From positions 1-21,042 of the forward strand of contig CALLQM010000270.1 in NCBI GenBank assembly GCA_938014855.1: DNA of 21,042 bases, written 5' to 3'. Position numbers and translations under genes: made by a program. The notes below the pieces were generated by a model, which saw nothing but the letters and a program-made list of their open reading frames with translations, did not search any database and had not been told where the DNA came from. The DNA comes from an uncultured Clostridia bacterium. GTDB taxonomy: Bacteria > Bacillota > Clostridia > Oscillospirales > Ruminococcaceae. Positions 7,191-15,258 of the stretch are shown one piece after another (within the stretch, counting starts at the first letter, position 1; each line of letters opens with the position of its first letter).

Positions 7191-9197
7191 GTGCAAGAAC
7201 AAACAAAAATTACCATATCGGGCATGGAAATCCCCGCCCATTTTTACAATACCATCGTAATTGGTTCGGGAGCCGCCGCCTTCAATGCCGCCGACAGCCT
7301 GGTCGATTTCGGACAGAACGATGTCGCAATTGTTACCGAGGGGGTCAATATGGGCACCTCGCGCAACACGGGTTCGGATAAGCAGACCTATTATAAACTT
7401 TCGCTGGCTTCTGCAGCGCCGGATTCGGTGTATGATATGGCAAAGGTGCTGTATGGGGGGCAGTCGGTTCATGGTGACACCGCTTTGGTGGAAGCCGCCC
7501 TTTCAGCTCGATGTTTCTATAAGCTTGTGAACCTAGGAGTGCCGTTCCCACATGACCGTTACGGTCAGTATGTAGGCTACAAGACCGACCATGACCCCTC
7601 TCAGCGCGCAACATCCTGCGGACCGCTGACTTCTCGGTATATGACCGAGCATCTGGAGCGTTCGATTCGGCAAAAGGGGATAGCGATTTTTGATGGACTG
7701 CGCGTTATAAGCCTGTTAACAAAGTCAGAAAACGGTGAAACGAGTGTGATTGGGGCACTGGCCATCAATAAAGAAAGCCCAACGGCCAAGGAAGGACTTA
7801 CGCTGTTTAGCTGCACCAACATTGTCTATGCGACCGGCGGCCCAAGTGCACTTTATTACAGCAGTGTCTTTCCACAGAGCCAGACTTGTGCCCACGGCGC
7901 GGCATTTTTGTGCGGAGCGAAGGGCAGCAATGTGGGCGAATGGCAGTACGGCATTGCATCCACCCAATTTCGCTGGAACCTATCGGGCACGTATCAGCAG
8001 GTGATTCCGCGCTACATTTCGACCGCGCCCGACGGGTCAGATCAAAGGGAATTCTTGATTGACTATTTTGAGGATTCTTCCGCGATGCTGAGTGCGGTGT
8101 TTCTCAAAGGCTATCAGTGGCCGTTCGACCCGCGCAAGACGCAGAAAGGCGGTTCATCCCTTGTGGATATTGCCGTCTACAATGAAATCAACCGCAAAGG
8201 GCGCCGGGTATTTTTAGACTTTACAAAAAACCCATCCTACGCAGGGAAAAACGAGAAATTCGACTTTTCGCTGCTTTCAACGGAAGCCTATCAGTATCTG
8301 GAAAAATCGGGGGTGCTGTTCGGCACGCCGATCCAACGCCTGCTGAAAATGAACCGGCCGGCATACCAGCTCTATGCAGATCAGGGGATTGATCTGACAA
8401 AGGATTTGCTCGAAATCGCGGTCTGTGCACAGCACAACAACGGCGGGCTGCAAGCGGATATGTGGTGGCAGTCTAACGTTAAGCACCTATTTCCTGTAGG
8501 CGAAGCCTGTGGCAATTTCGGCGTTTACCGCCCGGGCGGAAGCGCGCTGAACGCCGGTCAGGTAGGGTCGCTGCGCGCCGCTGAGTATATCGCCGCGCGT
8601 GCGGATGAGCCTCCATGTTCTGCAGAAGAGCTGCAATCCGCGGCGCAAGTAGAGATTTCCAAGATTTTGACCTTCTTCGCCGAACTGGCACAGCCCGGCG
8701 AAGGTAAGCGGCTCCCCAAGCAGACCCGGGAGCAGTACCAACGCGAAATGGATGTCTGCGCGGCATTTCTGCGCCGCAGCCAGGAGATGGAACAGCAGAT
8801 CGAGCGGTGCAGGGGCTACCTTGCAAACTTGACACAGCAGACACTGGCGGATAGCACCGACCGCGTGATCGACGCGCTTATTAACCGGGACATCCTGGTC
8901 ACCCAAATCGTTTACCTCAGCGGTATGAAAGCTTATATTGCGGACGGAGGCGGTAGCCGCGGTTCCTATTTGATTGACCGCGGAGACATCAGCTATCACA
9001 ATTGCCGGGAGCAGGGGGTTGCATCCGTACTGGATGAGGGCCGTCATGCCGATTCCGTCCAACAGGTTACGCTGGAGCCGGATGGGCGGGTTACTGTTAA
9101 AAATATTCCATGCCGGCCGCTTCCCAAGGACGACTGCTGGTTTGAGGTCACTTATAATGATTATCTGAACGACCGTGTGATCGGTGCAAAGGAATAG
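7191..9197 (+). CDS. FAD-dependent oxidoreductase, fumarate reductase/aspartate oxidase-like flavoprotein (668 aa)
   Basis: A FAD_binding_2-type flavoprotein, related to SdhA/FrdA, NadB and AprA. GSGAAAFNAADSL (25-37) is the dinucleotide-binding start, and VYATGGPS (~220) is a second FAD contact. CAQHNNGG with His415 corresponds to the catalytic HxxxGG region. VGEACGNFGVYRPGGSALNAG with Arg447 corresponds to the GE..G..R.GG motif whose Arg is catalytic in fumarate reductases. The last ~190 residues resemble the helical C-terminal domain of this superfamily, including a GGSRGSY motif in the place of SRGxH. It has no signal peptide, heme motif or flavin-transfer domain, so it should be cytoplasmic and need another electron partner, perhaps the Fe-S protein encoded next. 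It probably adds or removes hydrogen across a C-C bond next to a carboxyl or CoA ester. Start GTG 7191; AGGAG is 12 bases upstream, an unusually long spacer. Substrate unknown. Confidence 0.8.
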   Translation: MQEQTKITISGMEIPAHFYNTIVIGSGAAAFNAADSLVDFGQNDVAIVTEGVNMGTSRNTGSDKQTYYKLSLASAAPDSVYDMAKVLYGGQSVHGDTALVEAALSARCFYKLVNLGVPFPHDRYGQYVGYKTDHDPSQRATSCGPLTSRYMTEHLERSIRQKGIAIFDGLRVISLLTKSENGETSVIGALAINKESPTAKEGLTLFSCTNIVYATGGPSALYYSSVFPQSQTCAHGAAFLCGAKGSNVGEWQYGIASTQFRWNLSGTYQQVIPRYISTAPDGSDQREFLIDYFEDSSAMLSAVFLKGYQWPFDPRKTQKGGSSLVDIAVYNEINRKGRRVFLDFTKNPSYAGKNEKFDFSLLSTEAYQYLEKSGVLFGTPIQRLLKMNRPAYQLYADQGIDLTKDLLEIAVCAQHNNGGLQADMWWQSNVKHLFPVGEACGNFGVYRPGGSALNAGQVGSLRAAEYIAARADEPPCSAEELQSAAQVEISKILTFFAELAQPGEGKRLPKQTREQYQREMDVCAAFLRRSQEMEQQIERCRGYLANLTQQTLADSTDRVIDALINRDILVTQIVYLSGMKAYIADGGGSRGSYLIDRGDISYHNCREQGVASVLDEGRHADSVQQVTLEPDGRVTVKNIPCRPLPKDDCWFEVTYNDYLNDRVIGAKE

Positions 9198-9208
9198 AAA
9201 GGAATACC

Positions 9209-10531
9209 ATGGAGCATAAAAAATTTCACTATCATTCATTGGAAGAGGTATTCGCGGAGCAAAAGCAGGTGGGCGTATCCTTCCCGCTGAGCGGGGATAC
9301 GTCGGTTCTAAATACGCCGTTCGCCTTTGGAAAGGTGCAGATACATAACCGTATGGGGATTGCGCCGATGGAAGGGGCGGACTCCAACCCGGATGGTTCG
9401 CCCTCCGAAAAGACCTTTGAACATTATATCCGCCTGGCAAAAGGCGGGGCCGGAATCATTTGGCTGGAGGCGGTAGCCATTGTGCCGGAAGGCCGTTCCA
9501 GCCCGCACCAGCTCCTGCTCAGCCGCGAAACTCTGCCAGCATTCCAGAAGCTGACCATGCAGGTTAAGGAAGCGGGGATAAAAGCGAACGGCTTTGCGCC
9601 GTACCTGATTATGCAGGCCAATCATAGCGGACGCTATGCCAAACCGGACGGCGTCCCGCGCCCGATTATCGCATATCGGCACCCAATCTATGAACAGCAC
9701 CGTCCCACGGATGACAGCTGCATTGCAACGGATGATTATCTAAAAAGCCTGGAGGAAAAATTCGGTCAGGCGGCACTGCTCTGCCGAGAAGCCGGGTTTG
9801 ATGCGGTCGATATCAAGAGCTGCCACGGTTACCTGCTTGCGGAGCTCTCGTCGGCCTATACCCGTCCGGGATTATATGGCGGCAGCTTTGAAAACCGTTT
9901 CCGCCTTTTTATCAATGCGTACAAAAATGCGAAGCAGGCGGAGACGGATAATTTTCAGGTGGTTGCGCGGGTTGGCATCTATGATGGCTATGAGTACCCT
10001 TATGGGTTCGGCGTGCGTCCGGAAAGTGGACTGAAACCGGATTACAGGGAAGCAATCCGGCTGATGAAGATTCTGCATGAGGAATGTGGACTGCAGTTTG
10101 TCAATATTACAATGGGAAACCCCTATGAGGATACCCATGTTACCCGCCCATACGACTTGGGCAATTATCTGCCGCCGGAGCACCCGTTTGAAGGAATTGC
10201 GCGGATGTATGAGGGCTGCGCGGCCGTGAAAAAGGCGGTGCCGGGTCTCATGGTATCCGCTTCGGCACCCAGTTACCTGCGCGTTTTCTCGCCAAATCTT
10301 GCCGCGGGAGCAATCCTGAACGGCTGCTGCGACGAGGTCCTGTTTGGGCGGCTGTCGTTTGCCAACCCAGAATTCCCCAACGAAATTGCGGCAGCCGGAT
10401 CAATTGATCCAAAAAAAGTCTGCGTAACCTGCGGCAAATGCGGTGTTTTGATCCGTGCCGGAAAATTGACCGGATGTGTGGTGCGCATGCCGCATCCTTA
10501 CTTGGACATTCTGCGCAGTATTAATACCTAA
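9209..10531 (+). CDS. Old Yellow Enzyme-family NADH:flavin oxidoreductase with Fe-S motif (440 aa)
   Basis: An FMN TIM barrel of the OYE / 2,4-dienoyl-CoA reductase type, a class that reduces activated C=C bonds. FMN and substrate motifs: QANHSGR (136-142), CHGYLLAEL (205-213) and YGGSFENR (223-230). The usual SPxxNxRxD stretch between the last two is replaced by SSAYTRPGL. Near the C-terminus Cys405, Cys408, Cys411 and Cys423 give C-x2-C-x2-C-x11-C, the position at which 2,4-dienoyl-CoA reductase and trimethylamine dehydrogenase bind 4Fe-4S. The protein stops about 17 residues later, so the FAD/NAD(P)H domain of those ~650-700-residue enzymes is absent. The cluster must receive electrons from a separate protein; the FAD gene ending 12 bases upstream is the obvious candidate. 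Start ATG 9209, ribosome site GAAAGGAA. The N-terminal 35 residues are an extension of unknown use. Confidence 0.85.
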   Translation: MEHKKFHYHSLEEVFAEQKQVGVSFPLSGDTSVLNTPFAFGKVQIHNRMGIAPMEGADSNPDGSPSEKTFEHYIRLAKGGAGIIWLEAVAIVPEGRSSPHQLLLSRETLPAFQKLTMQVKEAGIKANGFAPYLIMQANHSGRYAKPDGVPRPIIAYRHPIYEQHRPTDDSCIATDDYLKSLEEKFGQAALLCREAGFDAVDIKSCHGYLLAELSSAYTRPGLYGGSFENRFRLFINAYKNAKQAETDNFQVVARVGIYDGYEYPYGFGVRPESGLKPDYREAIRLMKILHEECGLQFVNITMGNPYEDTHVTRPYDLGNYLPPEHPFEGIARMYEGCAAVKKAVPGLMVSASAPSYLRVFSPNLAAGAILNGCCDEVLFGRLSFANPEFPNEIAAAGSIDPKKVCVTCGKCGVLIRAGKLTGCVVRMPHPYLDILRSINT

Positions 10532-10548
10532 AAGGGGATAATGTCAAT

Positions 10549-11328
10549 ATGATAAAAAAAGTTGTTGTTGTAACCGGCGCCCGCAGAGGAATCGGTCTCG
10601 GCATTGCAAAAGAGCTTGGACTGACCGGCTGTTATGTCGTCATGTCTGCGCGTTCCGCCGATGCGCAGGACGCGCTGGACGAGATGAAGGCGCTGGATTT
10701 GCAGGACAGCTGCGAATATATACAGTGCGATATCTCGAACGCGGATTCGCGTTTTAACCTAATCGATACGGTATGCAAAAAATTTGGCCGCCTCGACATT
10801 ATGGTCAACTGTGCGGGCGTGGCACCAAAAGCTCGGCTGGACCTGTTGGAAACGACGGAAGAAAGCTATGACTATGTGGTGAATACCAACGCCCGATCAA
10901 CCTTCTTTATGTGCCAGCTGGCGGCCAATCGGATGATTGCATTTAAAGAGGCAGGCAAAATTGTGAACTATTCTCCTTGCATCGTCAACATTTCCTCGAT
11001 TTCTGCCTATACTTCCTCGACTAATCGTGCCGAATATTGCATCTCTAAGGCGGCAATCTCGATTACTACGCAGTTATTTGCGGACCGCTTGGCGGAATTC
11101 GAAATCCCAGTTTTTGAAGTTCGTCCCGGAATCATTATGACGGATATGACGGCGAAAGTGGTCGAAAAGTATCAGAAACTCATCTCGGAGGGTGTAACTC
11201 CAATCCGGCGGTTCGGCCAGCCGAAAGACGTTGCCGATTGCGTTGTCGCCGCATGTAGCGGCAGGCTTAACTTTGCTACCGGACAGGTGCTGAATGCAGA
11301 TGGAGGATTCTCAATCCGCCGTCTGTAA
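10549..11328 (+). CDS. Short-chain dehydrogenase/reductase (259 aa)
   Basis: A classical SDR, converting a ketone to an alcohol or the reverse with NAD(P). Coenzyme motif TGARRGIG (9-16), NCAG (87-90), Asn114, and the catalytic Ser150, Tyr163, Lys167 in the usual S-x12-Y-x3-K arrangement; PG near 193 and the terminal GQVLNADGGF are typical of FabG-like members. Arg12-Arg13 in the glycine motif lean towards NADP. The length is standard. It is the last gene of the operon, 18 bases after the OYE-like gene. AAAGGGG lies 11 bases upstream of ATG 10549. Specificity cannot be read; a ring hydroxyl of a cyclohexane carboxylate or its CoA ester is my inference from the neighbours. A role in fatty-acid synthesis is unlikely in this setting. 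Confidence 0.9.
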   Translation: MIKKVVVVTGARRGIGLGIAKELGLTGCYVVMSARSADAQDALDEMKALDLQDSCEYIQCDISNADSRFNLIDTVCKKFGRLDIMVNCAGVAPKARLDLLETTEESYDYVVNTNARSTFFMCQLAANRMIAFKEAGKIVNYSPCIVNISSISAYTSSTNRAEYCISKAAISITTQLFADRLAEFEIPVFEVRPGIIMTDMTAKVVEKYQKLISEGVTPIRRFGQPKDVADCVVAACSGRLNFATGQVLNADGGFSIRRL

Positions 11329-11431
11329 GATCTTTATTGGTGCACATTTTTGGAACGAACACATAACGGAACGATAGAAAGGCGGCGCTTACTGTACAGA
11401 AAACGCCGCTTAACAATCACTAGATTACACA

Positions 11432-11461
11432 AAAAGGCATCCTCATCTGAGGATGCCTTTT
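11432..11461. terminator. Bidirectional rho-independent terminator
   Basis: AAAAGGCATCCTCA (11432-11445) pairs with TGAGGATGCCTTTT (11448-11461). A-runs before and T-runs after the stem serve both strands. It lies 104 bases past the SDR stop and six bases past the stop of the convergent fusion gene, so it should end both transcripts. A weaker GC-rich inverted repeat (GCGGCG / CGCCGC) lies within about 11383-11411. Confidence 0.85.
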
Positions 11462-11466
11462 CTTGC

Positions 11467-13998
11467 TTATGCGGTAATAATACGGTCGGCGCTTTGCAGG
11501 TTGAGCAGTTCGATTGCCTGCTCGCGCATTTTGTATTTTAAGATTTTTCCCGCCGCGTTCATTGGGAAACTGTCCACAAACGCGATGTAACGGGGCGTTT
11601 TGTGTTTGGCGATATGCGTCACGATAAATTCCCGCAGTTCTTCTTCAGTTAGCCCTGCGTTTTCTTTCGGGATGACACAGGCCATGATTTCTTCCCCGTA
11701 CTGCTTGTCGGGGACGCCGATGACTTGCACATCTTTGACTTTGGGATGGGTATAAATAAAGTCCTCAATCTCTTTGGGGTAGATGTTTTCACCGCCGCGG
11801 ATGATCATATCCTTGATGCGTCCGGTGATTTTAAAGTTGCCGTCCGGCGTGCGGCGGGCAAGGTCACCCGTGTGAAGCCAGCCATTTTCGTCGATTGCGG
11901 AGGCCGTCGCCTGCGGCATCTTATAATAGCCTTTCATAATGTTGTAGCCGCGGGCAACAAATTCCCCGTCGACATTATCAGGCAGATCTTCTCCGGTGGC
12001 AGGGTCGATGATTTTACATTCGACGCCCGGGAGTGCTTGTCCGACGGTGTTGACCCGTACATCCAGCGGAGCGTCCACGCGGCTTTGTGTACAGCCGGGG
12101 GATGCCTCGGTTTGACCGTATACAATGGAAATTTGCGACATATGCATCTTATCAACGACATCCTGCATTACTTTGACCGGACAGGGGCTTCCCGCCATAA
12201 TTCCGGTACGCATATGGGAAAAATCGGTGTTTTGAAATTCTTCATGTTCCAGCATTGCGATAAACATCGTCGGGACGCCGTGGAAACAAGTGATTTTTTC
12301 GCGGTTGATGCAGTCGAGCGATTTGCGCGGCGAAAAATACGGCATCGGGCACATGGTTGCACCATGAGTGACCGAGGCGGTCATGGCAAGCACCATGCCG
12401 AAACAATGGAACATTGGAACATGGATCATCATGCGGTCGGCGGTTGACAAATCCATGCAGTCGCCGATGTTTTTGCCGTTGTTGATGATGTTGTAATGCG
12501 TGAGCATGACGCCTTTGGGGAATCCGGTGGTTCCGGATGTATACTGCATGTTGCAGACATCGTGACGGCTGACAAGCGCGGCGCGCATGTAAACCAGTTC
12601 GACTGGGACGTTTTGCGCCATCGCCATGGCGTTATCCCAAGTAAGACAGCCTTTTTGGCGGGATTCCACGGTGATAATATTGCGCAGGAACGGCAGACGT
12701 TTGAGGTGCAGGGGTTTGCCGGCTTCCGCCGTTTCCAGTTCTGGACAAAGTTCCTTGATAATGCCTACATAATCGGAATCTTTGAATCCGTCCACCATCA
12801 CGAGGGTATGCGTGTCCGACTGGCGCAGCAGATATTCTGCTTCATGAATTTTATAGGCGGTGTTGACCGTGACCAAAACCGCGCCGATCTTTGTAGCGGC
12901 CCAAAAGGTGATGAACCATTGGGGGACATTGGTCGCCCACACTGCCACATGATCGCCCTGCTTGACGCCCATGGCGATCAGCGCGCGGGCAAACGTATCG
13001 ACGTCGTTTCGGAATTCAAAATAGGTGCGGGTATAATCTAGTTCGGTGTAACGGAACGCATACTGCTGTGGGAATTCTTCCACCACGCGGTCGAGCAGCT
13101 GGCTGAAAGTCAGGTCGATCAGCGTGTCTTTTTCCCAAATATAGCTGCCGGTGTTGTCGGCGTTGGAAAACAGCTTGCGGCTGACTTTGCCCTCACCCAT
13201 GTAGCGTTCCATATAGTTGATGTAATGCGGGAACACGATCCCTGCATCCTGCAGATCTTTCGCCCAGCGCTTGACCCATTCGAGTGAAACATAGCCGTTA
13301 TAATCGATGGAACGCAGGGCATTCATCATCTGCTCGATGGGAAGATCACCTTCGCCAAGCAGGCGGTATTCGATGCCATTTTCCGTTTCGACAGAATCTT
13401 TGATGTGGACGTATTTGATATAAGCGCCCAAATTTTGAATGGTTTGTTCGGGCTGTTCCTGTGCGAACCGGTATGGGTGATGCAGATCCCACAAAGCCGC
13501 AACCGAATCGCTGGCGACTTCATTTAGTAAATCACGTAGTCGGGAGGTATCAGAAAATGCACCATTGGTTTCCACCAGCAGGGTTACGCCTTTTTCCTCT
13601 GCCAGCGGGACACAGCGGCGGAGTTCATGCAGGACTGCGTCGGTGTCGATTTCGTCATGCGGATGCGGAGTGCTGTCCGCTAAAATTCGAATGTAAGGGG
13701 TGCCGAGTTTTTCCGCAAGCAAAATATGCTCTACGATTTCTTTGTGCGTTTCTTCCGTATGAGCTTTGTCGTTTAGACAGCAGCCGGTCGTCAAACAAGG
13801 AATTTCCAAACGCAGAGATGCGAGCTTTTCTATGGTAGCCGGCAGCTTTGCAGGGGAAAACGGCGGTGCGTCGTACACATGCAGGCAGTTTCCGATGCCT
13901 CGGATTTCAATGCCGTGAAAGCCGAGGTCTTTTGCCATCGAGTAGATATCTTTCCAGGTAAAATCCGGACAGCCGAGTGTCGAAAAGGCGATTTTCAT
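11467..13998 (-). CDS. Fusion: xylose-isomerase-like TIM barrel + acyl-CoA synthetase (843 aa)
   Basis: One uninterrupted frame with two enzyme domains. Residues 1-~265 are a sugar phosphate isomerase/epimerase-type TIM barrel (the AP-endonuclease-2 superfamily, which also contains 3-dehydroshikimate dehydratases, IolE and hydroxypyruvate isomerase). Likely metal ligands are Glu143 (LVETNG), Asp171 and His174 (DLHHPYR), His198 (VHIKD) and Glu240 (SLEW). After a linker of ~30 residues, ~295-843 is an adenylate-forming acyl-CoA synthetase of the FadD/ACSF2 type: YTSGTTGFPKG (486-496), YGQTEASP, TGDL, GRIKDMIIRGGENIYPKEIE and the catalytic Lys818 in AAGKILK. Start ATG 13998 follows GGGAGAG, with a strong promoter upstream. 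It converges on the operon. I infer that the barrel dehydrates or isomerises a hydroaromatic acid and the ligase activates it with CoA. The domain calls are firm; the joint function is not. Confidence 0.9.
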   Translation of the reverse strand: MKIAFSTLGCPDFTWKDIYSMAKDLGFHGIEIRGIGNCLHVYDAPPFSPAKLPATIEKLASLRLEIPCLTTGCCLNDKAHTEETHKEIVEHILLAEKLGTPYIRILADSTPHPHDEIDTDAVLHELRRCVPLAEEKGVTLLVETNGAFSDTSRLRDLLNEVASDSVAALWDLHHPYRFAQEQPEQTIQNLGAYIKYVHIKDSVETENGIEYRLLGEGDLPIEQMMNALRSIDYNGYVSLEWVKRWAKDLQDAGIVFPHYINYMERYMGEGKVSRKLFSNADNTGSYIWEKDTLIDLTFSQLLDRVVEEFPQQYAFRYTELDYTRTYFEFRNDVDTFARALIAMGVKQGDHVAVWATNVPQWFITFWAATKIGAVLVTVNTAYKIHEAEYLLRQSDTHTLVMVDGFKDSDYVGIIKELCPELETAEAGKPLHLKRLPFLRNIITVESRQKGCLTWDNAMAMAQNVPVELVYMRAALVSRHDVCNMQYTSGTTGFPKGVMLTHYNIINNGKNIGDCMDLSTADRMMIHVPMFHCFGMVLAMTASVTHGATMCPMPYFSPRKSLDCINREKITCFHGVPTMFIAMLEHEEFQNTDFSHMRTGIMAGSPCPVKVMQDVVDKMHMSQISIVYGQTEASPGCTQSRVDAPLDVRVNTVGQALPGVECKIIDPATGEDLPDNVDGEFVARGYNIMKGYYKMPQATASAIDENGWLHTGDLARRTPDGNFKITGRIKDMIIRGGENIYPKEIEDFIYTHPKVKDVQVIGVPDKQYGEEIMACVIPKENAGLTEEELREFIVTHIAKHKTPRYIAFVDSFPMNAAGKILKYKMREQAIELLNLQSADRIITA

Positions 13999-14035
13999 AT
14001 TTGATCTCTCCCATCAAAATTCACTTTTATGATTT

Positions 14036-14064
14036 AGTATACTGAAAAATAAAACGCTCGTCAA
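14036..14064 (-). promoter_or_regulatory. Promoter of the TIM-barrel/ligase fusion gene
   Basis: On the minus strand TTGACG (14064-14059), 17 bases, TATACT (14041-14036): a strong sigma-A-type promoter whose transcript starts about 30 bases before the ATG. No full GAAAACGTTTTC operator is present, so the fusion gene may not share the LacI control seen on the operon. Confidence 0.8.
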
Positions 14065-14114
14065 TTTCTGAATGGAAAAAAGTTTAAAAAGGTTTTGTTT
14101 TTTAGAAAAAATCG

Positions 14115-14120
14115 TATAAT
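14115..14120 (+). promoter_or_regulatory. -10 element of the secreted-protein gene
   Basis: A perfect TATAAT, with only weak -35 candidates (GTTTTG at 14092-14097, 17 bases upstream). The start codon is 68 bases downstream and has AAAGGAAG as ribosome site. It lies back-to-back with the promoter of the fusion gene. Confidence 0.5.
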
Positions 14121-14187
14121 GAAAGTGAAGCAATTTCCATATTTTGCTGCACTAATATAATAACAACCTCGAAAGGAAGAACTTACC

Positions 14188-15249
14188 ATGAAAAAATTTA
14201 TAGCTGCCGCGATGGCTGCTGTCCTGGCGCTGGGTGTACAGGTAACAGCCTTTGCGGCATCCATCCAATCACAAACAAAAGAGATAACCACCCTTACTGG
14301 TATGCCCATCAATGAGGACGGCAAACAGATTAGCAGGAGCGATTCGGTTGCTCCGAATCAGAAAATCTATTATCTGATTCCTCCGCAGGCCGCAAATATG
14401 CTCAATAATTCTAAAAATTTCCGTTTATCTGTGCGCAAAAATACAAACAGCAAACTCGTAAAGTCGGTCAAGCTGGTGGAAAAAAAGCTGTTCCCGAATT
14501 CCAAAACCAATTATTATCTGCCGGCAGCGGCTGGAGCCATTGATCTAAAAAAATCGGATACCTATAAAGCTTATCCCGCAAGCAGCCGCCATACTTATCT
14601 TGAAATTCAGCTCAACGACACCACATCCACCGATGAATTTAAAGTGGAGCTGACCGCATCTTTCAGCGCAAGAAAGGCGTTTCAAACACCGATTCAGTAT
14701 GCCGATAGTTCCACAACGTTTTTTGGTAATGCATCCGGTGAAAACAAAATAAATCCCAACGATAAGCTCAGTTTAAAGGTACGTTTGTTTGTTGCAAACG
14801 AGTTGGAACAGGGAGATGCCACCGTGACTGTGGGGGATCGGGGCATCCTTGTTAAGCCGGAGGCGAATTCGGAAAACGAAATCACTTTTGAAAGTGATGA
14901 TACGTTTGCGACTTTGACGTTTCAGGCAAACACCGATCCGGACAAATTTTATGCCAAACTCTCCACCAAATGGACGGCATCCCTGCTTGCCAAATTTAAA
15001 AATTCGGACGCAGTCATCCGCAGATTTGCTCCTGCGATGATCGATTCTTCCAGCCGTGCGACGCTGGCGCTCAATAATCCTTTTGACGAAGAGGTCGATC
15101 CGAAAAACGTTACCATCTATACCGTCAATTCCAAAGGCGGTTTGGTGAACGCGACCAAAAAGTTTGTCTACAATGAAGATGACGACACCTTTGACACGCG
15201 AACCCGCGTTCTCGGCACATACATTCTGTCAGATGTAAAGATCCGATAA
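14188..15249 (+). CDS. Secreted protein of unknown function (353 aa)
   Basis: The N-terminus is a clear Sec signal peptide: MKKF, a hydrophobic run, then VTAFAAS, with cleavage likely after AFA or AFAA (about residue 23-24). There is no lipobox Cys, no LPxTG and no C-terminal membrane segment, so release or non-covalent wall attachment is likely. The mature protein is rich in Thr, Ser, Asn, Lys and Asp with many alternating beta-strand-like segments, and includes EVDPKNVTIYTVNSKGGLVN near the end. It suggests one or more beta-sandwich domains. No Cys occurs, and I see no catalytic motif. Its own promoter and a palindromic terminator make it a single-gene unit. Function unknown. Confidence 0.8.
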   Translation: MKKFIAAAMAAVLALGVQVTAFAASIQSQTKEITTLTGMPINEDGKQISRSDSVAPNQKIYYLIPPQAANMLNNSKNFRLSVRKNTNSKLVKSVKLVEKKLFPNSKTNYYLPAAAGAIDLKKSDTYKAYPASSRHTYLEIQLNDTTSTDEFKVELTASFSARKAFQTPIQYADSSTTFFGNASGENKINPNDKLSLKVRLFVANELEQGDATVTVGDRGILVKPEANSENEITFESDDTFATLTFQANTDPDKFYAKLSTKWTASLLAKFKNSDAVIRRFAPAMIDSSSRATLALNNPFDEEVDPKNVTIYTVNSKGGLVNATKKFVYNEDDDTFDTRTRVLGTYILSDVKIR

Positions 15250-15258
15250 TCAACAAAT

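Noticed and set aside
8487..9440. 317-codon minus-strand open frame across the FAD and OYE-like genes
   Set aside because: Antisense to two clear enzyme genes; its composition is not protein-like and it has no ribosome site or motif.
11725..12447. 240-codon plus-strand open frame inside the ligase domain
   Set aside because: A shadow of the conserved synthetase coding strand; no family features.
12496..13041. 181-codon plus-strand open frame inside the fusion gene
   Set aside because: Antisense shadow without ribosome site or recognisable protein pattern.
7191..13998. Bile-acid 7-dehydroxylation (bai-like) operon
   Set aside because: CoA ligase, SDR, OYE-like and flavoprotein genes recall bai, but the AroE-type dehydrogenase, the TRAP importer, the short OYE-like protein and the TIM-barrel fusion do not fit.
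14051..14056. AAAACG half-site in the fusion gene promoter as a fifth LacI operator
   Set aside because: Only 7 of 12 positions match and the other half is missing; its place in the spacer also differs from the true sites.
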